Positions 41,418 to 50,757 of a DNA stretch of 64,000 nucleotides are shown here, in pieces. The position numbers and the translations under genes were made by a program. The stretch is from the NCBI RefSeq assembly GCF_046844695.1, contig NZ_CP177354.1:5518001-5582000 (forward strand). The letters run 5' to 3'. Source of the stretch: Pokkaliibacter plantistimulans. GTDB taxonomy: Bacteria; Pseudomonadota; Gammaproteobacteria; Pseudomonadales; Balneatricaceae. The notes beneath the pieces were generated by a model. That model was not told the DNA's origin. It ran no database searches and was given only the letters and a program-made list of their open reading frames with translations. How positions within the stretch are numbered: the stretch's first letter is position 1; each line of letters starts with the position of its first letter.

Positions 41418-41443
41418 ACGAAACAGTGGGGGGGGAATTTAGG
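41418..41443 (-). promoter_or_regulatory. Iron-starvation-box-like ECF sigma promoter of the MbtH operon
   Basis: Minus strand CCTAAAT, a C-rich 16-base spacer, CGTC. Same core and spacing as the boxes at 12485 and 33933. It lies about 85 nt upstream of the MbtH ATG. The spacer contains a run of eight C. Confidence 0.75.
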
Positions 41444-41623
41444 TTAACGGGTTTGCCTCTGCGCCATCTTCAGGGGTATAAAAAACGCCCTCGGGTTCAA
41501 TCACCCCGTTCATGTCAGCCTTGTCACGACGCTCGCAGAGCTGCTTGCTGATGCAGAGGACGGAGTACAAGGCTGGTTTCATGCTGACTCGTCAGCAACT
41601 CTGCCATACGCAAGGAATGCGCT

Positions 41624-42073
41624 ATGTTCAAATCTCGCTATACGTCATTACTCTTATCAGGCTGCCTGCTGGCCAGTGTAAGCGCCTGCTCCTCCGCTGC
41701 TCCTCCGACAGCCTGTCAGCCCGCAGCAGGCTTCACACAAATCGATGTGGTGCTGGCGACCGATGTAGCCCCGCTGTCTTCTTTCCAACCTGCTATCGCT
41801 GGCCCCCGGACTGATTACGCCTATGAGCTGGGCGGCGCAACAATAGCCATTACGCTATCGGCTGATAAACACAGTCTGATACGCAAATGGACCGAGCCCG
41901 GTCAACCTTCCGTGGAGCAACGTTACTCGCTGGAGTGTGCCGATCAGCATTATCTCGTCGGGAAAGGCATTACCGCACAATTTGTCAAAGATGGTCTGGT
42001 GGTCCAGGAAACCCACCCCAACACCGACGGTATCCCGGCAGATATGGGAATGTTCTACGCCGCGCAAAAATAA
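41624..42073 (+). CDS. Lipoprotein of unknown function
   Basis: The 149-residue product has a signal peptide with lipobox VSAC at about residue 22, two further Cys pairs possible (TACQPAAGF, LECADQ) and a small soluble domain. AAGGA lies ahead of the ATG. No family recognised. It is followed after 22 nt by the peptidoglycan-binding/amidase-like gene and likely shares its transcript; it could be a periplasmic immunity protein for that enzyme (inference). Confidence 0.7.
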   Translation: MFKSRYTSLLLSGCLLASVSACSSAAPPTACQPAAGFTQIDVVLATDVAPLSSFQPAIAGPRTDYAYELGGATIAITLSADKHSLIRKWTEPGQPSVEQRYSLECADQHYLVGKGITAQFVKDGLVVQETHPNTDGIPADMGMFYAAQK

Positions 42074-42095
42074 TGGATGCACAAGGACGTATCAG

Positions 42096-42884
42096 ATGAT
42101 TAACAGAATGACCCTGCGCCCCGGAATGAAAGGCGCTCAAGTAAAGGAATTGCAGCAGCTGCTCAATGCACTGCTAACCCCCTCGCCTGCACTTTCAGCC
42201 GACGGCGACTTTGGTCAGAAGACGAAAGAGGCCGTATTGGAGTTCCAGCAACAAGCTGAGCTTAAAGCAGATGGTGTCGTGGGCCCGGCAACATGGAAAG
42301 CACTGACCCAGTCGACAGTCAGCCAGAGCACCGTCCCCCTTCCACAGTATCGGCTGGCGGACATTGCCAAAGACTATCTCGGTGTCAAAGAAACCGGGAA
42401 CAATCGGGCAGGCAACAGTGCCAGGCTGCAGGAAATCTTCGAGGCGGATGATCTGGTGGTAGGCGGTAAAACGGACGGTTACCCCTGGTGTGCAGCGTTC
42501 GTTTCCCTTTGTGTGCAGAAGCTCTGTCAGCAGTCAGGGTACTTCGGTACGCTCAATCCCCCTCGCGAAGCATCAGTAAGTAACTTCCTCAATGTATGGG
42601 CGAAAAATCAGGGCTGCCTTATTTTTTCACCAAGCAGTACGGTCGATCAGCCCGTAAAAGGCGACATTGTCGTCTTCACCTTCTCCCACATAGGGATTGT
42701 CGAATCTAACGACGGCACTTCGTTGACAACCATTGAGGGAAATACCAACGCCGCTGGCAGCAGAGAAGGCCAATATGTCGCCAGGAAACACCGCTCTTTT
42801 GGTGCAGTCAGAAAATTCATCCGTCTTCCAATGACCACCTCAGCACTGGGACAACAACTGGGAGAGTTTCTGCGTTACTGCTAA
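42096..42884 (+). CDS. Peptidoglycan-binding, CHAP/NlpC-like amidase
   Basis: From the ATG at 42096 (AAGGA 8 nt upstream) the product has 262 residues. An N-terminal peptidoglycan-binding domain 1 (LRPGMKGAQVKELQQLL ... DGDFGQKTKEAV ... DGVVGPATWKAL, residues ~7-70) is joined to a Cys peptidase domain with Cys132 (YPWCAAFVS) and His198 (FSHIGIVES), the CHAP/TIGR02594-type arrangement. It should cleave peptidoglycan peptides or amide bonds. No signal peptide is present, so it needs lysis or a secretion system to reach the wall. This fits an endolysin or a secreted antibacterial effector, with the lipoprotein gene just upstream as possible immunity. Confidence 0.78.
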   Translation: MINRMTLRPGMKGAQVKELQQLLNALLTPSPALSADGDFGQKTKEAVLEFQQQAELKADGVVGPATWKALTQSTVSQSTVPLPQYRLADIAKDYLGVKETGNNRAGNSARLQEIFEADDLVVGGKTDGYPWCAAFVSLCVQKLCQQSGYFGTLNPPREASVSNFLNVWAKNQGCLIFSPSSTVDQPVKGDIVVFTFSHIGIVESNDGTSLTTIEGNTNAAGSREGQYVARKHRSFGAVRKFIRLPMTTSALGQQLGEFLRYC

Positions 42885-42896
42885 CTGAAATGTGGT

Positions 42897-42919
42897 GCCG
42901 ATAGTCTGCTGTCATCGGC
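42897..42919. terminator. Weak hairpin between convergent genes
   Basis: A 6-bp GCCGAT/ATCGGC stem with an 11-nt loop lies between the convergent amidase-like and GGDEF-EAL genes. No T-run on either side, so termination is uncertain. Confidence 0.3.
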
Positions 42920-42921
42920 CC

Positions 42922-45234
42922 TCAGGCCACCTGAATCGGTTTCTCCAGCCACTGTTCAAAGTCGGCAGCACGAATCGGCCGGCTGAAGTAATACCCCTGC
43001 ACCACATCACAGCCCAGTTGTTTGAGGGCAGTGACACCTTCGGCGGTTTCCACCCCTTCGGCGGTGATTTTCATGTTCATGGCATGGCCGAGCTGAATGG
43101 CGGCCGAGACGATCATGGCATCCTTGGCATCGTTGTTGACGTTCTGCACGAAGGCCTTATCGATCTTCAGTTCATCCACCGGCAGGCGCTTCAGGTAAGC
43201 CAGACTGGAATGGCCGGTGCCGAAGTCATCTATAGCGAGGGAGAAGCCCATATCCCGCAGCTGCTGCAGGGCTTTGATGACCTGTTCGGCATCGCTCATC
43301 ACCATGCTTTCGGTAACTTCAAAGGACAGATACTGCGCCGCTTCGGGATGTTCACGCAGAGTATCCGCCAGCTCACGCATAAAAGTGGGTTCACTGAGAT
43401 CATGAATCGACAGGTTGACCGCGACCCGCATCCGGATGCCCCGCTGCCACCACACTCCGGCCTGCGCCAGTGCGGTGCGCACTACCCAGCGCGAAACCAT
43501 GCTGATATTACCGGAGTGCTCGGCCAGACGGATAAACTCATCCGGCGGCACAAAGCCAAGCTCAGCGTGCTGCCAGCGGATCAGCGCTTCGGCGTGCTGG
43601 CAGTTACCTGCCGCCAGACTGACCTTGGGCTGATAGACCAGGAAGATGTCGCCGTTTTCCAGTGCCGGACGCAGATCCTGAATCAGCTGCAGCTCACGGC
43701 GGTGGGATTCATCCAGCCCCTGATGGTAGATAAACAGCGGCAGGTTATCGTGCTTGGCCAGATTGAGAGCAATATCGCTGCGCCGCCCCAGCACGTTGAC
43801 GTTGGTGCCCTGCGCGGGGAAGTACACCGCCCCGGCAGCCGTACGCAGGCTGATGCGTGTGCCGTCGATATCCAGTGACTGGCTTAGCGGTTCCAGCAGC
43901 TGGCAGATCTGTTCCTCATTCAGCTCACCTTCCGAAATCAGCAGAAACTCATCACCACCGATACGGGCCACCGTGTGCAATGGCAGTGAGTTGAGGCGCT
44001 CGGCAAAGCATTGCAGCACCCGGTCACCGTTGTGATAGCCAAGCACGTTGTTGATCTGTTTGAAATCGCGGATGCACAGCTGCAGCAGGGTGCCGCTGCT
44101 GATCACGGTCTGCTGCAGCAGGCCGCCCAGCTCACGCACCATGGCCGTGCGGTTCAGCAGGCCGGTGAGATCATCATGGCTGCTCTGGAAGGTCAGTTGC
44201 TGCTCACGGCTGCGGATATTTTCCTGCATCTGTTGCAGGGTGCGGTTGAGCATGGCCATTTCGCCCTTGCCTTCCGCAGGTGCCAGCGCGGTGTCGCCAC
44301 GGCCGATGGCTTCGGCGTACTGGGCCAGCTCCTGCACCGGCCGCGATACCGAGCGTGATACCGGCCAGGCCACCCCGATGCCCACCAGCACCGTCAGCAC
44401 AAACACCAGCAGCAGTTTGTCACGCAGCTGGTCGTATTCGGCCTGCAGCGGCTGGCCGTCCAGATGCAGCAGGGCAAACACCGGTTCATTCCCGGCCGTC
44501 GCCAGTGGCAGCATGATCGAGGCATAACGGCCATTGGCCGCGGGGAAAATCTGATTGATCGGAGGCCGCTGGGTATCGATTTCCTGTTCCACCCGCTGGG
44601 CGACGTCATAGGGTAAGGTCGATGCCATCAGCAGCTGCTTACCCTCGTCATAGCCGATAAAGCTGATATCGACGTTGGCGATCCCACTGATCTGATCAGC
44701 CAGCAGATTGTTCAGCGGGAAGCCCATCCCCACCCAGGCAATACGCTGCGGTGCCTGCAGCGGCACCACCACCACTTCATATACCTTGCCGTTGACCACC
44801 AGCACATCGATGGTCTGGCCCTTGTCACGGGCATGTTCAATCACATCATTGATGGGAAAGGGTTTACCGACCTGCAGCTGGTCATCACTGGCTGCGGTGA
44901 CCTTGCCGTTCAGATCCATCAGGAACACCAGATCGGCACCAATCCGCCCGGCATGGTTACGCAGCACCGACTCGGTGGTCTCGCGCTCACCCATCATCAC
45001 CGTCTGCTTGAAGGCAAAGTCAGCGGTCAGAATGCGCATGGCCTTCAGCAGCTGCTCACCGTTAGAACGGATAGCGTTGTCGAAGACCCGGTTGCCTACC
45101 CGCAGGCGCTGCTGACCTTCGTCCTGAATACGGTGACTCATGGCACTGAGGGTATACACCGCCGTCAGCACCTGGGTCAGGGTCAGAATCAGCAGGATCA
45201 TAATGATCAGGCGACTACGAAAACTGGCAAACAT
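42922..45234 (-). CDS. Membrane GGDEF-EAL c-di-GMP enzyme with HAMP
   Basis: I take the ATG at 45234 (GAGGAG 5 nt upstream); 770 residues. Layout: a membrane helix at residues 8-30, a ~220-residue periplasmic sensor, a second helix (~275-295), HAMP (~298-345), GGDEF (GGDEF near 430) and EAL (AEALIRW ~550, FEVTESMVM, DDFGTGHSS, DELKIDKAFV). Both the cyclase signature and the EAL catalytic set are intact, unlike the two relatives upstream, so it may be bifunctional. It lies 150 nt downstream of the cupredoxin-like gene. Confidence 0.9.
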   Translation of the reverse strand: MFASFRSRLIIMILLILTLTQVLTAVYTLSAMSHRIQDEGQQRLRVGNRVFDNAIRSNGEQLLKAMRILTADFAFKQTVMMGERETTESVLRNHAGRIGADLVFLMDLNGKVTAASDDQLQVGKPFPINDVIEHARDKGQTIDVLVVNGKVYEVVVVPLQAPQRIAWVGMGFPLNNLLADQISGIANVDISFIGYDEGKQLLMASTLPYDVAQRVEQEIDTQRPPINQIFPAANGRYASIMLPLATAGNEPVFALLHLDGQPLQAEYDQLRDKLLLVFVLTVLVGIGVAWPVSRSVSRPVQELAQYAEAIGRGDTALAPAEGKGEMAMLNRTLQQMQENIRSREQQLTFQSSHDDLTGLLNRTAMVRELGGLLQQTVISSGTLLQLCIRDFKQINNVLGYHNGDRVLQCFAERLNSLPLHTVARIGGDEFLLISEGELNEEQICQLLEPLSQSLDIDGTRISLRTAAGAVYFPAQGTNVNVLGRRSDIALNLAKHDNLPLFIYHQGLDESHRRELQLIQDLRPALENGDIFLVYQPKVSLAAGNCQHAEALIRWQHAELGFVPPDEFIRLAEHSGNISMVSRWVVRTALAQAGVWWQRGIRMRVAVNLSIHDLSEPTFMRELADTLREHPEAAQYLSFEVTESMVMSDAEQVIKALQQLRDMGFSLAIDDFGTGHSSLAYLKRLPVDELKIDKAFVQNVNNDAKDAMIVSAAIQLGHAMNMKITAEGVETAEGVTALKQLGCDVVQGYYFSRPIRAADFEQWLEKPIQVA

Positions 45235-45390
45235 CCGCACTCCTCAGGGCGTCAAACAGGATTGGATAGCGCAGTGGTGAGCTACCACTGTCATGCTGGG
45301 GCTGACCCTCATGGTCAGCATGACCTTTCATCCCTGCTGGCCAAGGCGGTGCTGCTGCTCAGAGCGCGCGCTCAGAACGTGTTCACTGTC

Positions 45391-46059
45391 TCAGTAACTG
45401 TAATCCATCGTGGTCACCGGTTTGGGCGCCGACACCGGCAGGCTGATGGTTTGCACGGCGGCATCACTGCCCACTTCGATGGCCTGCTCCGGCAGTGGCT
45501 GCTGCTGACGCGGATGCCAGAGCTTCAGCTGATACGTGCCGGGTGGCAGGTCAAATTTCACCACGCCGCTGGCATCGCTCACCGCCTGCCAGGGTGCATC
45601 GCTGACCACAATGTAGGCCAGCATACTGTCATGAATGTTACAACCCAATACCACAACGCCTTGTTTGTCAAAGACAACCGGAACGGAGTCACCGTGATAG
45701 AGGGGAATTTCAAAGGTTTTGGCAGGCGAGAAGGAGTACACATGATGACGTACCGAGTCTTCATTGGGGAACACCACGGTGCTGCCCGTGGGCACCACGG
45801 TGACATAAGGGACGAAGGTTTTATTGCGCTGTGCGACCGACGTCTTACGCGGAGTGCCGGCTGCCACACCGGGCTGACTCAGCTCGACCACCGTATCCGC
45901 CAGCGGCCGGCCTTCACCGTCTTTCACCCGCAGTTGCCACGCCACCGTCGCCACCGTCGCTGCCTGCACTGACGTCGCCATGCTCCCCAGCAAGCCCGCC
46001 AGCAGCGCTGCGCCCAGCACCATGATCCTGAATCCGACCTCTTTCAACCTGCACCTCAT
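45391..46059 (-). CDS. Periplasmic cupredoxin-like protein (methylamine utilisation-type)
   Basis: Using the ATG at 46059 the product has 222 residues with a clear signal peptide ending near SVQA; an ATG at 46023 is an alternative start. The middle has plastocyanin-like features: PTGSTVVFPNEDSVRHHVYSF, with His, and VVLGCNIHDSMLAYIVV, with Cys-His-Met, the set of a type 1 copper site. A carboxypeptidase-regulatory-like beta domain follows (DASGVVKFDLPPGTYQLKLWHP). Such proteins are often encoded next to GGDEF/EAL genes, as here. Role unknown, perhaps a periplasmic copper or redox input. Confidence 0.75.
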   Translation of the reverse strand: MRCRLKEVGFRIMVLGAALLAGLLGSMATSVQAATVATVAWQLRVKDGEGRPLADTVVELSQPGVAAGTPRKTSVAQRNKTFVPYVTVVPTGSTVVFPNEDSVRHHVYSFSPAKTFEIPLYHGDSVPVVFDKQGVVVLGCNIHDSMLAYIVVSDAPWQAVSDASGVVKFDLPPGTYQLKLWHPRQQQPLPEQAIEVGSDAAVQTISLPVSAPKPVTTMDYSY

Positions 46060-46108
46060 TAGTGACCGCCCAATCAAGTGCTAAGTGTAGAAGCCTGACC
46101 GCAGGCTG

Positions 46109-48016
46109 TCATGAGCCATGGGCATGGGGTTCAGGTCTGGGCAGGCGCTCCTGCCCCAGCCGCAAGCGCATGGCCTCGGCCTCTAGTGGCCGGGCATAGT
46201 AGTAGCCCTGACCTTCATCGCAGCCGAGTTTGTGGGCCATCCTTTCCTCTGCCTCGGTTTCGATCCCTTCGGCTACCACGCTGACATCCAGATAGTGCGA
46301 CAGCCGCACAATATGCCGCACGAACATGCGCTGCTTCTTGTCGGCATGCAGCTGACGGATAAAACTCTTGTCGATCTTCAGCTTGTCGACCTGCAATTCA
46401 CGCAGGTAAGACAGCGATGAATAGCCGGTGCCGAAGTCGTCCAGCGCCACGGTGATGCCCAGTTTATGCAGCTCGTTGACGATAAACTGGCTGCGCTTGA
46501 ACTCCACCATGGCGATGGTTTCGGTGATTTCCACCAGCAGCTGCGCGGCGGGCAGGCCGATTTGCGTCAACCGGCTGTCGAGCCACTGCGGTAACTGGGT
46601 GGTGAAAATCGAGGGGGACAGGTTGATGGCAATGCGCAGATGCGATGGCCAGGGCAGTTCATCCAGCTGCAGATCATGGCGAATGCGCTCCAGCAGCCAG
46701 TTGGCATAGGTCTGGCCCAGGCCGTTATTCTCCGCCAGCTCAGTAATTTCCAGCGGTGAAATAGCACCGAACTCAGGATGCTGCCAACGCACCAGTACTT
46801 CCATGCCGGTCATTTCCCGACAGTTCAGCGCATACAGCGGCTGATACACCAGCCGCAAGGGGTTGCTGATGGAAACATCCATCAAGCCCATGCTGATGGA
46901 TTCCAGCAAGGCACGCCGTCGGCTGGCAGCCACCGCCATGGCATCGGCAAACAGCACCGGTGTGCGGCTGTGGCTGCGCTTGGCCTGATCCAGCGCCATG
47001 CTGGCCTGCGCCAGCAGGGTGTCGGCATCAAAGCCGCCCTTGCTCAATGCCAGTCCCATACTGGCGCGCACCTGAAACACCCGGTCCGGCAGGAAATATT
47101 CAAACAACAAGACCTGCTGCAACTGCTGCAGCTGGCAGAGCACAACGCTCTGATCGGCCATGTCAGTCAGCAGCACGGCAAAATCATCGCTTTCCAGCCG
47201 CGCAATCACCGCCGTGGCAGGCAGGTTGGTGCGCAGACGGCGCCCGGTGCGCTGCAGCATGGCATCTCCCTGAGCCTGACCGAGGGCCAGGTTGACCTCC
47301 TTGAACTGATTGAGATCGATCAGACACAGCAGGGCATCGCCCGGCTGATGTGCAGCCTGTTGCAACTGCATCTGGAAGGCACTGCGATTGGCCAGCGAGG
47401 TCAGTGGATCGTGCAGGGCCAGCAGGATATAGCGGCGGTACTGACGCAGCAGGTAAAGCGCCAGCAGCAAGCCGCTGATCACCAGACCGATCAGGCTGAA
47501 AGCCAGCTGCCGCTGCGCCCGCTCTACGGTTCGCAAGGACTGCAGTGATTCTGAACGGGTGAGGGTATCCACCATGATGGTGTTGATCACCTCCTGAAAG
47601 GGCGTGAACACACCGCCCAGCACCATGCTGCGGGTACTTTCCCCCGCAGGCAGGGCACTGATGGTATCGGCGTTGGCGCGCAACAGCGCCGCCAGCTGGG
47701 TGATCTGTTCGGTCACACCCGGCTGACGACGCAATGCTTCGCTGTCACTGCCCTGCAGAAAGATATCGACCCGGCTCCATAGCAAGTCATAACTGAGCTG
47801 CAGTTGTTCCTTGTCGCGCCTGCCCGCCTCGTACAGTTGCAACGACAGGCAGAAACGCTGCAATTGCAGCTGCAGCTGAGACAGCGACCAGACACTGGAT
47901 TGCTGCTGCACCGACACCAGATGCACGTTAGTGAAGTAACCGGCGATGGAGAACCCCGACAGCAGCACAAACACCAACACCATGAGGTATAGCAGCCAGG
48001 GACGCAGCCGGGCCAT
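46109..48016 (-). CDS. Membrane EAL phosphodiesterase with degenerate GGDEF
   Basis: The 635-residue protein has helices near residues 7-28 and 180-200 around a mostly helical periplasmic sensor, then a GGDEF-fold domain whose signature has become ESDDF (near 275). The EAL domain reads EVL (MEVLVRW ~408) with the catalytic Glu kept, then NLSPSIF, VEITETIAM, DDFGTGYSS and DKLKIDKSFI. It should therefore hydrolyse c-di-GMP and not make it. The ATG lies 3 nt after the stop of the periplasmic protein at 48020. Paralogue of 48836-50737, the second of two matching gene pairs. Confidence 0.9.
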   Translation of the reverse strand: MARLRPWLLYLMVLVFVLLSGFSIAGYFTNVHLVSVQQQSSVWSLSQLQLQLQRFCLSLQLYEAGRRDKEQLQLSYDLLWSRVDIFLQGSDSEALRRQPGVTEQITQLAALLRANADTISALPAGESTRSMVLGGVFTPFQEVINTIMVDTLTRSESLQSLRTVERAQRQLAFSLIGLVISGLLLALYLLRQYRRYILLALHDPLTSLANRSAFQMQLQQAAHQPGDALLCLIDLNQFKEVNLALGQAQGDAMLQRTGRRLRTNLPATAVIARLESDDFAVLLTDMADQSVVLCQLQQLQQVLLFEYFLPDRVFQVRASMGLALSKGGFDADTLLAQASMALDQAKRSHSRTPVLFADAMAVAASRRRALLESISMGLMDVSISNPLRLVYQPLYALNCREMTGMEVLVRWQHPEFGAISPLEITELAENNGLGQTYANWLLERIRHDLQLDELPWPSHLRIAINLSPSIFTTQLPQWLDSRLTQIGLPAAQLLVEITETIAMVEFKRSQFIVNELHKLGITVALDDFGTGYSSLSYLRELQVDKLKIDKSFIRQLHADKKQRMFVRHIVRLSHYLDVSVVAEGIETEAEERMAHKLGCDEGQGYYYARPLEAEAMRLRLGQERLPRPEPHAHGS

Positions 48017-48019
48017 GGC

Positions 48020-48616
48020 TCAGGGCTCCAGCCGCAGACGATGGAGCTGCCAGACCATCTGGTTGGCCACGGCAGGCGTATCCAGCTGTGGCTGGTCAGA
48101 CAGCGGAAAGATCAGCCACAGCGGCCCCTTGCTGCGCACGGTCAGCGCGTGGCCATCGGCAAACAGGGCGATGATGGCTCCGTGCTGCCGGGCCAATGAC
48201 AGATCGACCCGGGCATGGAAGTCATCCAGACCATAGGCGATAGCCCAGTCGCCTTTGGCGCCCACCCGCGCCAGCAGCTCACTCAGGCGGACACCGCGAT
48301 AACGATGCAGGCCGTCGGTCCAGGGGGTGACGGTGACAATGTCGTATTGCTTCATGGCCTGCAGCATGGCCAGATCAAACCGGGCCTCGTTGCCCTGCTG
48401 ATCACCCTGACCATGCAGTTCGATGGCACCACTTAAAGTAAGTACCACCTTACCCTGTGGAGCAGGTAGAGCGTCGTCGGCAAGAGCCAGCCTGGCCTGA
48501 CAGGTCAGCGCCAGCACACACAGCCACAGTCCACAGCGCCACAACTCATAGCGCCACCGGCGGCGCATAGTGGTGCACTGCCTGACTGGCATAGTGTGGG
48601 ATGTCTGGCGTGTCAT
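48020..48616 (-). CDS. Periplasmic oxidoreductase-like protein (molybdopterin-binding fold), copy 2
   Basis: The 198-residue product has GGAG 7 nt before the ATG and an N-terminal signal (hydrophobic WLCVLALTCQ, then ARLALA). The mature part contains LTLSGAIE, TPWTDGLHRYRGVRLSELL, ALTVRSKGPLWLIFPLSD and ends MVWQLHRLRLEP. This matches proteins annotated as molybdopterin-dependent oxidoreductase or its binding fold, without the cofactor Cys. It is a paralogue of 50758-51273 and, like it, sits directly before an EAL gene. Likely a periplasmic partner or ligand sensor for that membrane protein (inference). Confidence 0.75.
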   Translation of the reverse strand: MTRQTSHTMPVRQCTTMRRRWRYELWRCGLWLCVLALTCQARLALADDALPAPQGKVVLTLSGAIELHGQGDQQGNEARFDLAMLQAMKQYDIVTVTPWTDGLHRYRGVRLSELLARVGAKGDWAIAYGLDDFHARVDLSLARQHGAIIALFADGHALTVRSKGPLWLIFPLSDQPQLDTPAVANQMVWQLHRLRLEP

Positions 48617-48835
48617 CAGACTTCTCCTGCCCAGTCTGCCGATTCAGTACGATCTGCCCGGACTGGCTCACATTAGGTATAGCGGCTGTGGTCAGTGGCA
48701 AGGCGTCACCTTTTACCACTTTGACGCCGAATGCCGCCGTCAGCCGATGCACTCAGGGTTGGGAGAAAATGCGGGGCTGAAGGAAGCGTGAAGAGTGGCG
48801 CTTTGCCTGACGTGTAGCTGATCGGCAACGGACTA

Positions 48836-50737
48836 TCAGTGCAGAGCCTGCTGAGGGTTACCTACCAGCCACATACCGGGCAGATGGCTGGCTTCCAGTG
48901 GTCGGGCGTAGAGATAACCCTGCCCTTCATCACACCCCAGCTCCGTCGCCAGCAGCTCTTCGGGGCGACACTCGATGCCTTCTGCGACCACCTGCACCTG
49001 CAGATGATGGGCCAGCTGCACGATGCTCATAACGAACATGCGCTGGTTCTGATCCTCATGCAGGTTATGGATAAAACTGCGGTCAATCTTCAGCTTGTCG
49101 ACCTTCAGCTCACGCAGATAGGACAGTGAAGAGTAACCAGTACCGAAATCATCCAGTGCCACCTTGATGCCCATCTGTCTGAGGTCTTCGAGAATCTGCT
49201 TGGAACGCTGGAAGTCGACCATGGTGATGTTCTCGGTAATCTCCAGCACCAGCTGTTCCGCGCGGAAACCCGTGCGCTGCAACTGGCCCGCCACCCAATC
49301 GGGCAGACCGGCATGAAACAAGCTGGGTGACAGGTTAAGCGCCACTGTCATCCCGTCAGGCCAGGTGACCCGATTAACGTCGCGATCAAACTGCAGACGG
49401 CTGAACAGCCACTCGCCGAGCGCCCGTCCAAGGCCATTGTTTTCCGCCACTTCGATCAGCTCAGGCGGCGGGATATTGCCATAATGCGGATGGGCCCAGC
49501 GGATCAGCGCCTCTGCCCCCAACATGGTCTGATCACTGAGACGGTAGACCGGCTGATACACCAGACGCAGTGCGCCATCGACCACGCCGCCCTCAAGCAG
49601 ACGACGCAACGATTGCAGCAGCTCGCGACGACGATGCTCCTGCTCACTCATCCACGGCTCGAACAGGGCAACCGCATGCTCCTTGCTGCGCTTGGCTTCG
49701 CTGAGGGCCAGACTGGCTTCGAGCATGATGTCATCGTCTGACACCACGTCGTGCATAAAGGCCACACCGATGCCGACATCCACCTGAAAGACCTTGTCCT
49801 GCGCCAGATACTCGAACACCAGCACCCGCTGCAGATAACGCATCAGCCCCAGACCTTCCTCGCGGCTGTCGAGATCCTTGAGGATGATGGCAAAGTCATC
49901 GCTGTCCAGACGTGCCACCATATCCTGCTGACGCAGATGCGCCCGGATACGCTGGGCCACACGCTTGAGCATGTCGTCACCCTGCGCCTGCCCCAGCGTC
50001 AGGTTCACCTCACGGAAGTGATTCAGATCGATCAGACATAACGCCGAAAGACCGCGCTGGCGGCGGCTGAAGGTCAGTTTTAACTGCTGCTGAAAGGCAC
50101 TGCGATTGGCAAGCCCGGTCAGGGGATCACTGAGCGCCAGCTGGTTGTAACGCCGAGACTGACGCAGCAGGTAAAACACCAGCAGGCAGCCACTGAGGAC
50201 CAGCCCGGAAATATTGAACGCCAGAATGCGCTGCGACTGGCGAATACCGTCAAGCTGCTTGGAGGCCTCAGGGCCAGTAAAGTTGAGCACCATCAGCTCT
50301 CGAATCCGTGACTGATAGGCTGCGACGTCCTGTACCAGCTGACTGATGGGGCTGGAATTCTGCTGCAGGTGCAGCATGGCCGGTTCCAGCTTTCTAAGCA
50401 GATCAAAGAACTCACCGACGGTTTTGTCAGCATGAAAACGGCTGCGGATATCGCGGTTCTCGTCGCCCTCAAGGAATATAGTCAGCCGGTTCCACAGCAT
50501 GTCATAGGAGAGCATCAGCTCTTTATGACTGATGGCGCCTGCCTGAAACAGGCGCAGATTATTGAAGAACTTTTGCTGTTCCAGCTCCAGCTGCGCCAGC
50601 GACCAGGCACTCAGCTGGATATGGGAGGAAATCAGTTGCGAGTTGCGGAAATATTCATTCAGAGAAATAGCTGACAAACCCAGGAACACCAGAGCGACAC
50701 CGTACAGCACCAGAGAGTTCAGCCACTTCTTCATCAT
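48836..50737 (-). CDS. Membrane EAL phosphodiesterase with degenerate GGDEF
   Basis: From the ATG at 50737 the product has 633 residues. Helices lie near residues 8-28 and 180-200, a helical periplasmic domain sits between them, and the GGDEF domain has its signature changed to DSDDF (~275). The EAL domain is complete (AEALIRW ~414, LNLSPSLF, LEITENITM, DDFGTGYSS, DKLKIDRSFI). Predicted c-di-GMP phosphodiesterase. It starts 20 nt after the stop of the periplasmic protein at 50758 and is therefore its operon partner. Close paralogue of 46109-48016. Confidence 0.9.
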   Translation of the reverse strand: MMKKWLNSLVLYGVALVFLGLSAISLNEYFRNSQLISSHIQLSAWSLAQLELEQQKFFNNLRLFQAGAISHKELMLSYDMLWNRLTIFLEGDENRDIRSRFHADKTVGEFFDLLRKLEPAMLHLQQNSSPISQLVQDVAAYQSRIRELMVLNFTGPEASKQLDGIRQSQRILAFNISGLVLSGCLLVFYLLRQSRRYNQLALSDPLTGLANRSAFQQQLKLTFSRRQRGLSALCLIDLNHFREVNLTLGQAQGDDMLKRVAQRIRAHLRQQDMVARLDSDDFAIILKDLDSREEGLGLMRYLQRVLVFEYLAQDKVFQVDVGIGVAFMHDVVSDDDIMLEASLALSEAKRSKEHAVALFEPWMSEQEHRRRELLQSLRRLLEGGVVDGALRLVYQPVYRLSDQTMLGAEALIRWAHPHYGNIPPPELIEVAENNGLGRALGEWLFSRLQFDRDVNRVTWPDGMTVALNLSPSLFHAGLPDWVAGQLQRTGFRAEQLVLEITENITMVDFQRSKQILEDLRQMGIKVALDDFGTGYSSLSYLRELKVDKLKIDRSFIHNLHEDQNQRMFVMSIVQLAHHLQVQVVAEGIECRPEELLATELGCDEGQGYLYARPLEASHLPGMWLVGNPQQALH

Positions 50738-50757
50738 CACTACAACATCCGACTTCC

